A stretch of 64,000 bases of DNA, taken from Burkholderia singularis (lineage in GTDB: Bacteria; Pseudomonadota; Gammaproteobacteria; Burkholderiales; Burkholderiaceae). Of the stretch, positions 8,257 to 16,344 are shown in pieces. The notes beneath the pieces were generated by a model. It worked only from the letters and a program-made list of their open reading frames with translations. It had not been told where the DNA came from and ran no database searches. Location of the stretch: assembly GCF_900176645.1 (NCBI RefSeq), contig NZ_FXAN01000040.1, forward strand, positions 155,068 through 219,067. The letters are read 5' to 3'. A program made the position numbers and the translations under genes. The first letter of the stretch is position 1. Every line of letters begins with the position of its first letter.

Positions 8257-8903
8257 TCGAGTGCAGGCGGACGCGCAAGTTGGCCGCGAGCGCGTGGAGA
8301 AGCGATGGCGCACGCGCACGTCCGGCGCGATCGGCCTGCGATGGAACCGGGCGTCGCCGCGCGTCGAGCGGGGCGTCGGCTGGGCGCGGCGATGCGGCCG
8401 GCTGGCTACGCGCATCGCCGCGCACGCTGTGTCTTATCGGACTACTGACCGAGCTTCGACGCCGCGCAGCCCGTGCCCGCGCATTCGCGCTCGCGTTCCG
8501 CGGGAACGGCAAGCGTGCCTGCGTCATCCCGGTGGCGCATTGCGGAGTCGCGTAATGGCCGCCGTCGCGGGTTTTGCTGCACCGACCGGTCGCGCTGCCG
8601 GATTCACGCGGGCTGGCCGTTTTCGTTCTGATTCGTCGGCTTCGCGATGCGCGGGCCTGGCGAAGCGGCCAACGGTCGGTTTGCCCGGTTCGCGAATGCC
8701 GGCTGTCGGGTGAGATTAGCCAGCAGACCAAGCCGAATCCCGCGCTTTCGGGGTCGTTCCATGTTTAAAACAGCGCTCCGGCGCTCGCTTCGGTGTGCGA
8801 ATCGGCGCATACTGAATGCCCTTCTTCGTCGGACTGAAGCGTTACATGCATGCGCGCCGCACGCGGCGTTTCGCCATGCCTCTGAACGCAGGAGGAGTGC
8901 GTC
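8257..8903. other. Intergenic region without a recognisable gene
   Basis: About 650 bases between the DUF1345 gene and the TreZ-like gene. Open frames are present on both strands, but their translations are arginine-rich and of low quality, as expected from GC-rich noncoding DNA. I see no RNA gene, repeat or strong hairpin. A Shine-Dalgarno AGGAGG at about 8890 belongs to the next gene. Confidence 0.5.
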
Positions 8904-10553
8904 ATGTCCGAATGCCCTCACGATCCGTATGCGCGTCATTATTCGCACTGCCTGCCATTCGGCGCGCAGCCGTGCGGCGCGGCTTGCGCCACCACTCGCA
9001 CGCATTTCCGTATCTGGGCGCCCGCATACGCGGCCGTCACGCTATTGATCGAAACCTCCGACGGCGATGCCGGCGAGCAGCCGATGACGCCCGCGGGCAA
9101 CGGCTGGTTCGAGACGTTTGCCGATTGCGGCGCACATGCGCGCTATCGTTACCGGCTCGACGATACGCTGATCATTCCCGATCCCGCGTCGCGCTCGCAA
9201 CCGGACGGCATCGAAGGCCCGAGCGAGGTGGTCGATCCGCGCGCGTTCACGTGGCGTCACACGTTCTGGCGCGGCCGGCCCTGGGAGGAGATCGCGCTTT
9301 ACGCGGTTCAACCTGGCGCGGCAGGCGGCTATGACGGTATACGCCGCCGCTTGCCGCAGCTCGCGCAGCTTGGCGTGACGGCGCTGGAGCTGCTCGCCGC
9401 GCCCCACGCGCGCGACGACAGTTTGCCGTTCGCTCCGTGTGCCGCGCATGGCGGCCATGACGCGCTGAAGCGCCTGATCGACGATGCGCACGGCTACGGC
9501 CTCGCGGTGCTGCTCGATCTCGATTACGCCCGCTTTGGCTGCGGCACCGACGCGTTGCGCGCATACGCGCAGCCGTTTTTCCATACGCGCGACGATCCGC
9601 TGCAAGCGCCGCCGCTCGCGCTCGATCATCCTCAGGTGTGCGATTTTTTCTGCGACAACGCGTTGTTTTGGCTCGATGAATATCGCCTCGACGGGCTGCG
9701 TATTCGCGAAGCGGACCGTATCGGCAACGTCTGGCTGCGCGAAATTGCCGACCGGGTGCGCGCGGCATTGCCGGCTGACCGGATCGTGCATCTCGTGCTC
9801 GGCAGCGAACGGCATCCGTCGCATCTTGCCGATACGCATTTCGACGCGCAATGGAACGGTTGCGGCGAACGCGCGCTGTACCGGCTCACGGGCCGCCGCG
9901 AACGCGCGCATGGCGACGGCGTATCGACGCATCAGTCGATTCATGCGCTCGCGCGTGCGCTGACGGCGGGCGGCGCGGTGTTCCAACGCACGCGCGCGGC
10001 CGGCTGCGACGGCGCAATGGCGGACATCGCGTTGCCGCTGACGTCGCTCGTGCTGTCCGACGGCATCGTGCGCAGCGTGCGCGAGGCGGATCTCGTCGCG
10101 CTTGCGTTGTCGTTGCTGACGCCGCAGATTCCGCTGATCTTCGATGGCGTGGCAGGCGACCCGTCGCGCCGCCACTTCGTGCAATCGGCGCTTGCGGTGC
10201 GCGCGAAGCTGATCGCGCCGCGGCTCGTCGACGTGCGTCCGCGCAGCACCGACATGCTGCGCACGGCCGACGGTGCCGAGGCCGATGCGCTGATCGCGGC
10301 TTGGCGGCTCGGCGACGGCGAGACGCTCAGCATTGCGCTGAACCTGTCGCCGCGGCCGCTGCCGTTTCGCAACGCGCCGGCAGGGCGGATCGTGTTCGAG
10401 ACGCCTGCGCGGGCGCGGGATCGGGTTGCGGACGGCGAATTGCCGCCGTATGCGCTCGTCGCGTGGCTGACGGGCGACGTCAACCGTTACGCGCTGACGC
10501 ACGATGCGCGGCAGTACGCGGACGTCGCGCCTGCCTCGCTGCGCGGCATGTGA
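8904..10553 (+). CDS. GH13-like protein related to malto-oligosyltrehalose trehalohydrolase (TreZ), probably catalytically impaired
   Basis: A 549-residue protein with the TreZ/GlgB-type architecture: an N-terminal beta-sandwich (THFRIWAPAYAAVTLLIE, ~30-48), a TIM-barrel with EIALYAVQPGAAGGYDGI and YRLDGLRI (~255-262), and a C-terminal beta domain (ETLSIALNLSPRPLPF). The nucleophile Asp of YRLDGLRI is kept. The usual WNDD motif reads WNGCGE, and the NHDQxGN segment carrying the third catalytic Asp is absent, replaced by DGAMADIALP. True TreZ enzymes are also somewhat longer. No treY or glgX lies nearby. It has a strong AGGAGG Shine-Dalgarno and a clean frame, so it is expressed rather than decaying. 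A binding or regulatory role is possible. Confidence 0.7.
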   Translation: MSECPHDPYARHYSHCLPFGAQPCGAACATTRTHFRIWAPAYAAVTLLIETSDGDAGEQPMTPAGNGWFETFADCGAHARYRYRLDDTLIIPDPASRSQPDGIEGPSEVVDPRAFTWRHTFWRGRPWEEIALYAVQPGAAGGYDGIRRRLPQLAQLGVTALELLAAPHARDDSLPFAPCAAHGGHDALKRLIDDAHGYGLAVLLDLDYARFGCGTDALRAYAQPFFHTRDDPLQAPPLALDHPQVCDFFCDNALFWLDEYRLDGLRIREADRIGNVWLREIADRVRAALPADRIVHLVLGSERHPSHLADTHFDAQWNGCGERALYRLTGRRERAHGDGVSTHQSIHALARALTAGGAVFQRTRAAGCDGAMADIALPLTSLVLSDGIVRSVREADLVALALSLLTPQIPLIFDGVAGDPSRRHFVQSALAVRAKLIAPRLVDVRPRSTDMLRTADGAEADALIAAWRLGDGETLSIALNLSPRPLPFRNAPAGRIVFETPARARDRVADGELPPYALVAWLTGDVNRYALTHDARQYADVAPASLRGM

Positions 10554-10583
10554 TGCGCGGATCAGTCGACGCGGCCGGCTCGA

Positions 10584-11174
10584 TCACCAAAACCCGCGAA
10601 TTCCCGCGATACCGTGCGCACGATGCGCGCGGGCCAAAGGCAAATGTTCGCGCGTCATGCCGCCGAGCGCGTAGACCGGCATACGCGTTTGTGCCGCATA
10701 GTCTGCGAAGCGAGGCCAGCCGAGCGTCGGTGCGCCGGGGTGCGTGAGCGTCGGCAGGACGGGCGACAGCGTCGCGAAATCCACGCCGATACGCTGCGCG
10801 TGCCGCAGATCGTCGAGTGAATGGCACGCGGCCGAGAGCAAACCGTCTGACGCGATGGGGCGTGCACGCGCCGCGCGCAATGCGACGCTGCCCAGATGCA
10901 CGCCGCTCGCACCGAGCGCGAGCGCGGCGTCGCCATCCAGCGGCCCGTTGACGATCAACCGCGCGCCGCTCGTGCGGCAGCGTGCGATCGCCTCGACGGC
11001 GAGCGCCGCGTAAGCGGCGGCATCGAGCGTTTTCGCGCGTAGCTGGACAAGCGAGCAACCCGCCGCGAGCGCGGCCGACAGCCGCTCGACGAACGCTGCG
11101 AGATCCGCGTCCGAATCAGACGCGGGCTCGGGCGTGATCAGATAGTGCGGCGGCAGCACGAGCGGGGAGGGCAT
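10584..11174 (-). CDS. Thiamine phosphate synthase-like (ThiE/TenI) protein
   Basis: A 196-residue TIM-barrel protein. Family segments are present: PHYLITPEP at the start, LVQLRAKTL (~41-49), GASGVHLGSVAL (~89-100) and the final PVYALGGMTREHL. In genuine ThiE the middle reads NDRxDxA...DGVHLGQxD. Here it is VNGPLDGDAALALGASGVHLGS, so the Mg-binding and phosphate-binding positions are altered. In many proteobacteria this divergent domain occurs fused to a Nudix hydrolase; here it stands alone. It is therefore doubtful that it makes thiamine phosphate, and a TenI-like or repair-associated role is possible. It is convergent with the TreZ-like gene. Confidence 0.7.
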   Translation of the reverse strand: MPSPLVLPPHYLITPEPASDSDADLAAFVERLSAALAAGCSLVQLRAKTLDAAAYAALAVEAIARCRTSGARLIVNGPLDGDAALALGASGVHLGSVALRAARARPIASDGLLSAACHSLDDLRHAQRIGVDFATLSPVLPTLTHPGAPTLGWPRFADYAAQTRMPVYALGGMTREHLPLARAHRAHGIAGIRGFW

Positions 11175-11386
11175 TGCGTCATCCTCTGGCCGGTTCGTGG
11201 CGATAACGGGCTGGCGCGGGCCGCCATGCTTCGCCGCGAAACCGCCACGCTCGGCGAACCGGATACAACGAATGCGTCATACATCCGGCATGCGCCCGCG
11301 ATGCGCGCGGCGCGCTCATACCGCCCGCACTCGGCGGCGCGACCGGCCCAAGCGCGAGGGCGCGGCGTCGCGTCGAGCCTGCCCGC

Positions 11387-12727
11387 TCATTCGTCCGCAT
11401 CCTTGAGCACCTTCGGATACACGCGCACGAGCACGATTCGCGGCCCGCTCATTTTCTTCACGACGATATCGAAGCGTTCGAACGACACGCGCTGGCCTTC
11501 GGCCGGCAGATCGTTGAGCGCCTGGATCACAAGCCCGCCGACCGATTCGGCGCGGCCCTCGTCGATGTCGATGCCGAGCGCCTGCTCGAGCGACACGACG
11601 GGCAGGCTGCCCTTGCCGATCAAGGTGCCGTCGTCGAGGCGATTCCACTCGGCGTCGCCTTGGCGGAATTCGTCGTGAATCTGTCCGACGAGCGCGCCGA
11701 GCAGATTGTCGAGCGTCAGAAAGCCAATCGGCTTCGAGTGCCGCTCGCCGACGAGCGCGAAGTGCGGCGCGCCTTTGCGGAAGCGCCGGAACAGGTCGAG
11801 CGCGGGTGTATCGGGCTTCACGTACTGGACAGGGCGCACGTAGGCGGACAGATCGTCGAGCGACGCGTTCGCGTGCCGCGCAAGCAGCAGATCCTTCAGA
11901 TGAATGAGGCCGCTCACGCGTTCACGCGCGCCGTTGTCGAACAGCGGATAGCGGCTGAAGCGGTGCCGCGCGACGACTTCCATGTTGGCCGCGAGCGGCA
12001 CGTCGCGGCGCAGACCAATCATCTCGTGAGCCGGGCGCATCAGGTCCGATACGGTCATCGACGAAAAATCGAGCGAGTGCGCGAGCGTGTTCCATTCGTC
12101 GGAGCTGTACGCAAGTTTCGGCGATTTCGATGCGCCGCTCGCGTTGCGGCGGCTCTTGAGGATCAGCTTCAGTTCGTCGGTCGAATAATGCGTGTCGCTG
12201 TCGTGGCTCGCGGACAGGCCCGCGAGCCGCAGCACCGCGTTCGCGCTGGCGTTGAGCACCCAGATTGCCGGGTACATCGCCCAATAGAACGCATACAGCG
12301 GGAGCGCGACCCAGAGGCCGGTCTTCTCGGCCTGCCGGATCGCCATCGATTTCGGCGCGAGTTCGCCGACGACGATGTGCAGGAACGAGATCACCGAGAA
12401 CGCGAAGACGAGCGAGATCAGGCTCACGATCCGCTGCGATTCGATGCCGGCAAGCGCGAGCACCGGTTCGAGCAATTGTGCGAACGCGGGCTCGCCGACC
12501 CAGCCGAGGCCCAGCGACGCGAGCGTGATGCCGAGCTGGCACGCGGACAGATACGCGTCGAGCCGCGAGTGGACGACTTTCAGGATGCGTCCGCGCATGC
12601 CGTGCTGGCGGGCAAGGGTTTTGACACGCGTAGCGCGCAGTTTCACGAGACCGAATTCGGCGGCGACGAAGAAGCCGTTGAGGGCCACAAGAAGCAGCGC
12701 GCCGGCGAGCGCGACGATCTGAATCAA
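11387..12727 (-). CDS. CNNM/CBS/CorC-domain membrane protein (hemolysin C/CorC family)
   Basis: A 446-residue inner-membrane protein. Residues ~1-190 are the CNNM (DUF21) domain, starting with a hydrophobic helix (ALAGALLLVALNGFFVAAEFGLVKL) and containing LGITLASLGLGWVGEPAF. A CBS pair follows at ~215-335 (VSDLMRPAHEMIGL, PIGFLTLDNLLGALVGQIHDEF), then a CorC_HlyC transporter-associated domain to the end. The family is linked to Mg2+/Co2+ transport or efflux; the hemolysin name is historical. The start is TTG 12727, eight bases after a GGAG Shine-Dalgarno. It is transcribed alone, downstream of the sensor-kinase-like gene on the same strand. Confidence 0.88.
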   Translation of the reverse strand: MIQIVALAGALLLVALNGFFVAAEFGLVKLRATRVKTLARQHGMRGRILKVVHSRLDAYLSACQLGITLASLGLGWVGEPAFAQLLEPVLALAGIESQRIVSLISLVFAFSVISFLHIVVGELAPKSMAIRQAEKTGLWVALPLYAFYWAMYPAIWVLNASANAVLRLAGLSASHDSDTHYSTDELKLILKSRRNASGASKSPKLAYSSDEWNTLAHSLDFSSMTVSDLMRPAHEMIGLRRDVPLAANMEVVARHRFSRYPLFDNGARERVSGLIHLKDLLLARHANASLDDLSAYVRPVQYVKPDTPALDLFRRFRKGAPHFALVGERHSKPIGFLTLDNLLGALVGQIHDEFRQGDAEWNRLDDGTLIGKGSLPVVSLEQALGIDIDEGRAESVGGLVIQALNDLPAEGQRVSFERFDIVVKKMSGPRIVLVRVYPKVLKDADE

Positions 12728-12830
12728 CGAAGGGACTCCATAAATGAACGAAGCGTCAGTATAAGGCTGGAAAGGAAAATGTAATGATTGCCAGTCAACA
12801 TGCTGCAGCTTCGTGGCGCGGATGGCGTGG

Positions 12831-13619
12831 TTATTTATACGGTGCGGGCAGGGTCAGCGCGATGCTCGTCTGCATGCCGCTCGCGAGCGCATCGGACGCG
12901 AACGCGCCGCCGTGCGCGCGCGCAACCCGGTCGCATAGCGCGAACACGGCTGCGGGGCGCTTGCCGTGGCGCTCGGCGAGCGCGTCGCGCCGCGCGAACG
13001 CCTCGAACGCGTGCGGCAGCGTTGCGTCAGTCAGCACGTGCGGCTGGGCGGCGAACGTCACGGCGAAACGCATCACGTCCGCGCCGGTTTCCCATGCAAG
13101 CGTGACTTCGCCGCCGGGCGCGCTCGCGTCGATCGCGAACGTCAGCATGGTCCACAGCGCCTGGGCGATCCGTTCGCGATCGCAGTCGAGCGCCTTATCC
13201 GGCTGCACGCGCGACGCGATTACGATCGCCGTACCGCGCGCATCGCCGAGTGCAGCGCGCGCGAGCGCGACGCATTCGGCGACGAGCGCGGCGATCGGCG
13301 TGCTCGCGCGCTTGAGCGCGAGCGTGCGGGTTTCGGCGCGCGGCGCATCGACGATCGTTTCCAGCAGCGCCGTCTGCTGCTCGATGCCGGCCCGAATACC
13401 GGCGAGCGCGCGTTGCAGGCTGTCGTCGCCCGGCGTGAGCCGGCGTTCCAGCACATATGCCCAGCTTTGCATCGCGTTGAGCGGACTGCGCAGATCGTGC
13501 GACGCGATCGACAGCGCATGATCGCGCACGAACAGGGCCACTTCGGCGGCAAAGCGCGCGGCCCGCTCGTGCAGCAGCGCGGCGCCAGGCTTGGCCGGGT
13601 CGACGACGGACGGAGTCAC
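12831..13619 (-). CDS. Sensor histidine kinase-like protein with degenerate ATPase domain
   Basis: A 262-residue soluble protein. The dimerisation H-box is intact: IASHDLRSPLNAMQSWAYVLERR (His at about residue 40). The ATP-binding region is eroded. Where the N-box normally has NLLxNAxK it reads ALWTMLTFAIDASAPGG, and no DxGxG (G1) box follows. The C-terminal strand GMQTSIALTLP resembles the end of an HATPase domain. There is no sensor or membrane domain, and no response regulator next to it. The start is GTG 13619 after an AGGGAAA Shine-Dalgarno. It could be a kinase partner or phosphatase rather than an autophosphorylating kinase. Confidence 0.7.
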   Translation of the reverse strand: MTPSVVDPAKPGAALLHERAARFAAEVALFVRDHALSIASHDLRSPLNAMQSWAYVLERRLTPGDDSLQRALAGIRAGIEQQTALLETIVDAPRAETRTLALKRASTPIAALVAECVALARAALGDARGTAIVIASRVQPDKALDCDRERIAQALWTMLTFAIDASAPGGEVTLAWETGADVMRFAVTFAAQPHVLTDATLPHAFEAFARRDALAERHGKRPAAVFALCDRVARAHGGAFASDALASGMQTSIALTLPAPYK

Positions 13620-13685
13620 GGTGTTTCCCTTCGCGAAATAGTCAGGAAGACAAAGGAAACGACATTATAGGGAGCGGCTTGCGCC

Positions 13686-14618
13686 TCAGGCGGCCAGCAC
13701 GTCGTTGTCTTTGTCGCCGGCGCGGCGGCGCGCGTGATCGGGCAGCAATTGGCAGACGAGCAGCCCCCCGAGCATCAGTGCGCAGCCGAGCAGCGCACGT
13801 ACCGACAGCGTTTCGCCAAGCACGGCCCAGCCGGCGATCGCGGCGAATACGCCTTCCATGCTGAAAATGACGGCCGCGTGCGCGGGCGCCGCGTCGCGTT
13901 GCGCGACGACTTGCAGCGTATAGCCGACGCCGACCGACAGCAGCCCGCCGTACAGCACCGTCGGCAGCGCGTGCTCGAGCGCCGTGACGCTGACGGGCTC
14001 GATCGCGAGCCCGAGCAGCAGGCACAGCGTGCCGCACACGGCGAATTGCATGAACGACAGCACGAGCGGATCGTGCCGGCGCGCGAAGCGGCCGACCGCC
14101 ATGACATGCATCGCGATCACGATCGCGCTGCCGAGCTGGAACCAATCGCCGTACAGGATCGAGAAACGCTCGTCGACGCTCAGGAAATAGAGGCCGATCG
14201 CGGCGAGCAGCGCGCCGAGCCAGGTGCCGATGCTGGTGCGGTGCTGAAAGAATACGCCGATGACCGGCACGAGCACGACATAGAGCGACGTGATGAAGCC
14301 TGCGTTTGCGATCCTCGTGTACTGCAGGCCGACCTGCTGCAACGAGATCGACACCGCGAGCAGTGCGCCGAGCACCAGCCCTGGCAGCATCAGCGTGCGA
14401 TCGCGCGCGATCGCCGCGCACTGCGAGCGCGCCGCGCCGTTGAATCGCAGGAGCGGCACGAGCACCGCCGCGCCGAGCAAAAACCGCAGCCCGGTAAACA
14501 GGAACGGGCCGATCACGTCGAGGCTCAGCCGTTGCGCGACGAATGCCGATCCCCAGATCGCGGCGGCGAGGAGCATCAGCAGATTGGCGCGGAGATGTTT
14601 GCGGGTGTCGAGATTCAT
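13686..14618 (-). CDS. DMT-superfamily EamA-type exporter
   Basis: A 310-residue inner-membrane protein with ten hydrophobic segments arranged as two EamA repeats. The first repeat begins LLMLLAAAIWGSAFVAQ (~12-28) and the second lies in the C-terminal half (AVIFSMEGVFAAIAGWAVLGE). The latter carries the typical PVFAxxxxxxxLGE-type signature. Such proteins export small metabolites or amino acids. ATG 14618 gives the full family length; the longer frame upstream runs into the LysR gene. A LysR regulator lies 58 bases upstream on the same strand, so transcriptional control by that regulator is plausible. The substrate is unknown. Confidence 0.88.
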   Translation of the reverse strand: MNLDTRKHLRANLLMLLAAAIWGSAFVAQRLSLDVIGPFLFTGLRFLLGAAVLVPLLRFNGAARSQCAAIARDRTLMLPGLVLGALLAVSISLQQVGLQYTRIANAGFITSLYVVLVPVIGVFFQHRTSIGTWLGALLAAIGLYFLSVDERFSILYGDWFQLGSAIVIAMHVMAVGRFARRHDPLVLSFMQFAVCGTLCLLLGLAIEPVSVTALEHALPTVLYGGLLSVGVGYTLQVVAQRDAAPAHAAVIFSMEGVFAAIAGWAVLGETLSVRALLGCALMLGGLLVCQLLPDHARRRAGDKDNDVLAA

Positions 14619-14676
14619 GCAGTCAACGGTGGAAGGCGAATGACAGGCGTCGAACAGGTCGGCGAAATCCGACAGT

Positions 14677-15552
14677 CTACCGGTGTCCGGCCGTTTGCGC
14701 CGGGCCTGCGAGGCTGCCGGCAAAGCGGCGTAGCGTGTCTTTTGAGCGGGCGTCGCGCACCCGCGAATAGAGCGCGATCTGCGAATCCGGCAGCGCGGGC
14801 AGCCCCAGGCGCGCGCCGACGTCGACCAGCTCGCGCGGCGCGACGCGGCGCGCGAGCGGGCACACGGCCAGACCTGCGGCGGCCGCCGCCGCAACAGCCG
14901 CGACGCCGCCGCCCGTGAAACGCTCGCTCCACGCAATTCCGGCCCGTTCGAGCGCGCGCAACGCGGCGGCACGCACGCCGCACGGGCCGGCCAGCACGGC
15001 GAGCGGCAGAGGCTCGCCCGCGCGCGGCACCCAGCCGGGCGCGGTGAGCCACGCGAGCGGCTCGGTGAAGAGCGTTGTCGCATCGTCGCGCGGCGGATCT
15101 TCGCCGGGTTCGTGGCGAACGAACACGGCGTCGAGGCGGCGTTCGTCGTATTGCGCAAGCAGCCCCGCCGACATACCGACATGCATCGCCAGCACGAGCC
15201 CCGGATCGTGCCGGTGCAGGCTGCTGAGAACGGCCGGCAGATCCGGCACCGCGACGTGTTCGCTCACGCCGATCGACAGCCGCCGCGGGCCGGCCGACAG
15301 CGTGCCGAGCGCGCGCTCGTGCGCGTCGAGCAGATCGCGCGCGGCGGGCAGGAATGCCGCGCCTTCGGCCGACAGCATGACCCGCCGCGGCGTGCGCTCG
15401 ACGAGCTGCTGCCCCAACTGCGATTCGAGCCGCTTGAGCTTCAGGCTCACGGCCGATTGCGTGGTGCCGAGCGCATCGGCGGCGCGCGTGAAGCTGGCGA
15501 GATCGGCGACCAGCACGAATGCACGGACGGCGTCGAGATCGAGCGGTTTCAT
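14677..15552 (-). CDS. LysR-family transcriptional regulator
   Basis: A 291-residue LysR regulator. The winged helix-turn-helix is at the N-terminus (FVLVADLASFTRAADALGTTQSAVSLKLKRLESQLGQQLVER), followed by a linker helix and a two-lobed effector domain (LSIGVSEHVAVPDLPAVLS). ATG 15552 gives the normal family start. It reads in the same direction as the DMT exporter downstream and is divergent from the tautomerase at 15649; the 96-base intergenic region would hold its binding site. An alanine run in the effector domain (AAVAAAAAAGLAV) is an oddity but keeps the fold. Confidence 0.92.
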   Translation of the reverse strand: MKPLDLDAVRAFVLVADLASFTRAADALGTTQSAVSLKLKRLESQLGQQLVERTPRRVMLSAEGAAFLPAARDLLDAHERALGTLSAGPRRLSIGVSEHVAVPDLPAVLSSLHRHDPGLVLAMHVGMSAGLLAQYDERRLDAVFVRHEPGEDPPRDDATTLFTEPLAWLTAPGWVPRAGEPLPLAVLAGPCGVRAAALRALERAGIAWSERFTGGGVAAVAAAAAAGLAVCPLARRVAPRELVDVGARLGLPALPDSQIALYSRVRDARSKDTLRRFAGSLAGPAQTAGHR

Positions 15553-15648
15553 TTAAAATGAAAATAGATGAAATATGGATTGATATCTGTTCATTATAGA
15601 TAACTGAATCTAAGCTGCATGCATGTTCATTCCACCAGGAGGAAGACC

Positions 15649-16032
15649 ATGCCGTTCACCCGGATCGCATTGCGCGAAGGCAAATCCGCCGAATATCGGC
15701 AGGCGTTGTCGGCCGGCGTTCATCGTGCGCTGCAGCAGGCGTTCAACGTGCCCGTCGACGACATTTTCATGACCATCACTGAGCACGGCGCCGATAATTT
15801 CTTCTACGGCCGCGACTATCTCGGCATCGCGCGCAGCGACGATCTGGTGATGATCCAGATCACCGCGAACAATACGCGCACGCTTGCCCAGAAGCGCGAG
15901 CTGTACCGGCTGATTGCCGATCAGCTCGCCGAATCGCCCGGCGTGCGCCGTGAGGATGTGTTTATCAATCTTGTCGAGGTGCTGAAAGAAAATTGGTCGT
16001 TCGGAAACGGAATCGCGCAATACGCGATTTAA
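15649..16032 (+). CDS. Tautomerase-family protein (4-oxalocrotonate tautomerase/MSAD-like superfamily)
   Basis: A 127-residue member of the tautomerase superfamily, longer than 4-OT and close to the Tautomerase_2 type. The processed N-terminus would be Pro-1 (MPFTRIALREG), the catalytic base of the family. The second half contains MIQITANNTRTLAQKRELYRLIADQL and the VFINLVEVLKENWSFGNG segment typical of malonate-semialdehyde-decarboxylase-like tautomerases. ATG 15649 is chosen because it places Pro at position 1 and follows AGGAGGA at 15637-15643. It is divergent from the LysR gene, a common sign of control. The physiological substrate is unknown. Confidence 0.88.
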   Translation: MPFTRIALREGKSAEYRQALSAGVHRALQQAFNVPVDDIFMTITEHGADNFFYGRDYLGIARSDDLVMIQITANNTRTLAQKRELYRLIADQLAESPGVRREDVFINLVEVLKENWSFGNGIAQYAI

Positions 16033-16344
16033 GGGCTGACCTCTGCCCGCCGAACGATCGCAGGGTGCGCCGGGTTGAACGCCCGGAAATCCGGGCGCGG
16101 GGCGTGGCGTTCAGTCCCGCTGCGCAGGCGGGGCGTGCTCGGCGGCCCGGCTGCGCTCCGCGTTGCCGCTGCGCTCAACGCCGCAGGCATGCGGCGGACG
16201 GCGACATAAACGACGGATGGCGGCTGTTGAGCGGCGTTCAGCCACATCGGCCGCAAAAGGGGCCGTGTACTATGTAGAGCATCGGGGGGCACGGCGCGCA
16301 TGCAATGCGCGGGGCCGGCTCAGCCAACTCCGGAGCTTTACTTC
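16033..16344. other. Intergenic region, nothing recognised
   Basis: About 310 bases between the tautomerase and the CHAD gene. I see no convincing small gene and no long inverted repeat. The promoter of the CHAD gene should lie here; a CGGAGC Shine-Dalgarno sits at 16331. Confidence 0.45.

Noticed and set aside
11660..12784. 374-codon open frame on the plus strand opposite the CNNM/CorC gene
   Set aside because: Antisense shadow; no recognisable domain and the opposite strand has an intact three-domain protein.
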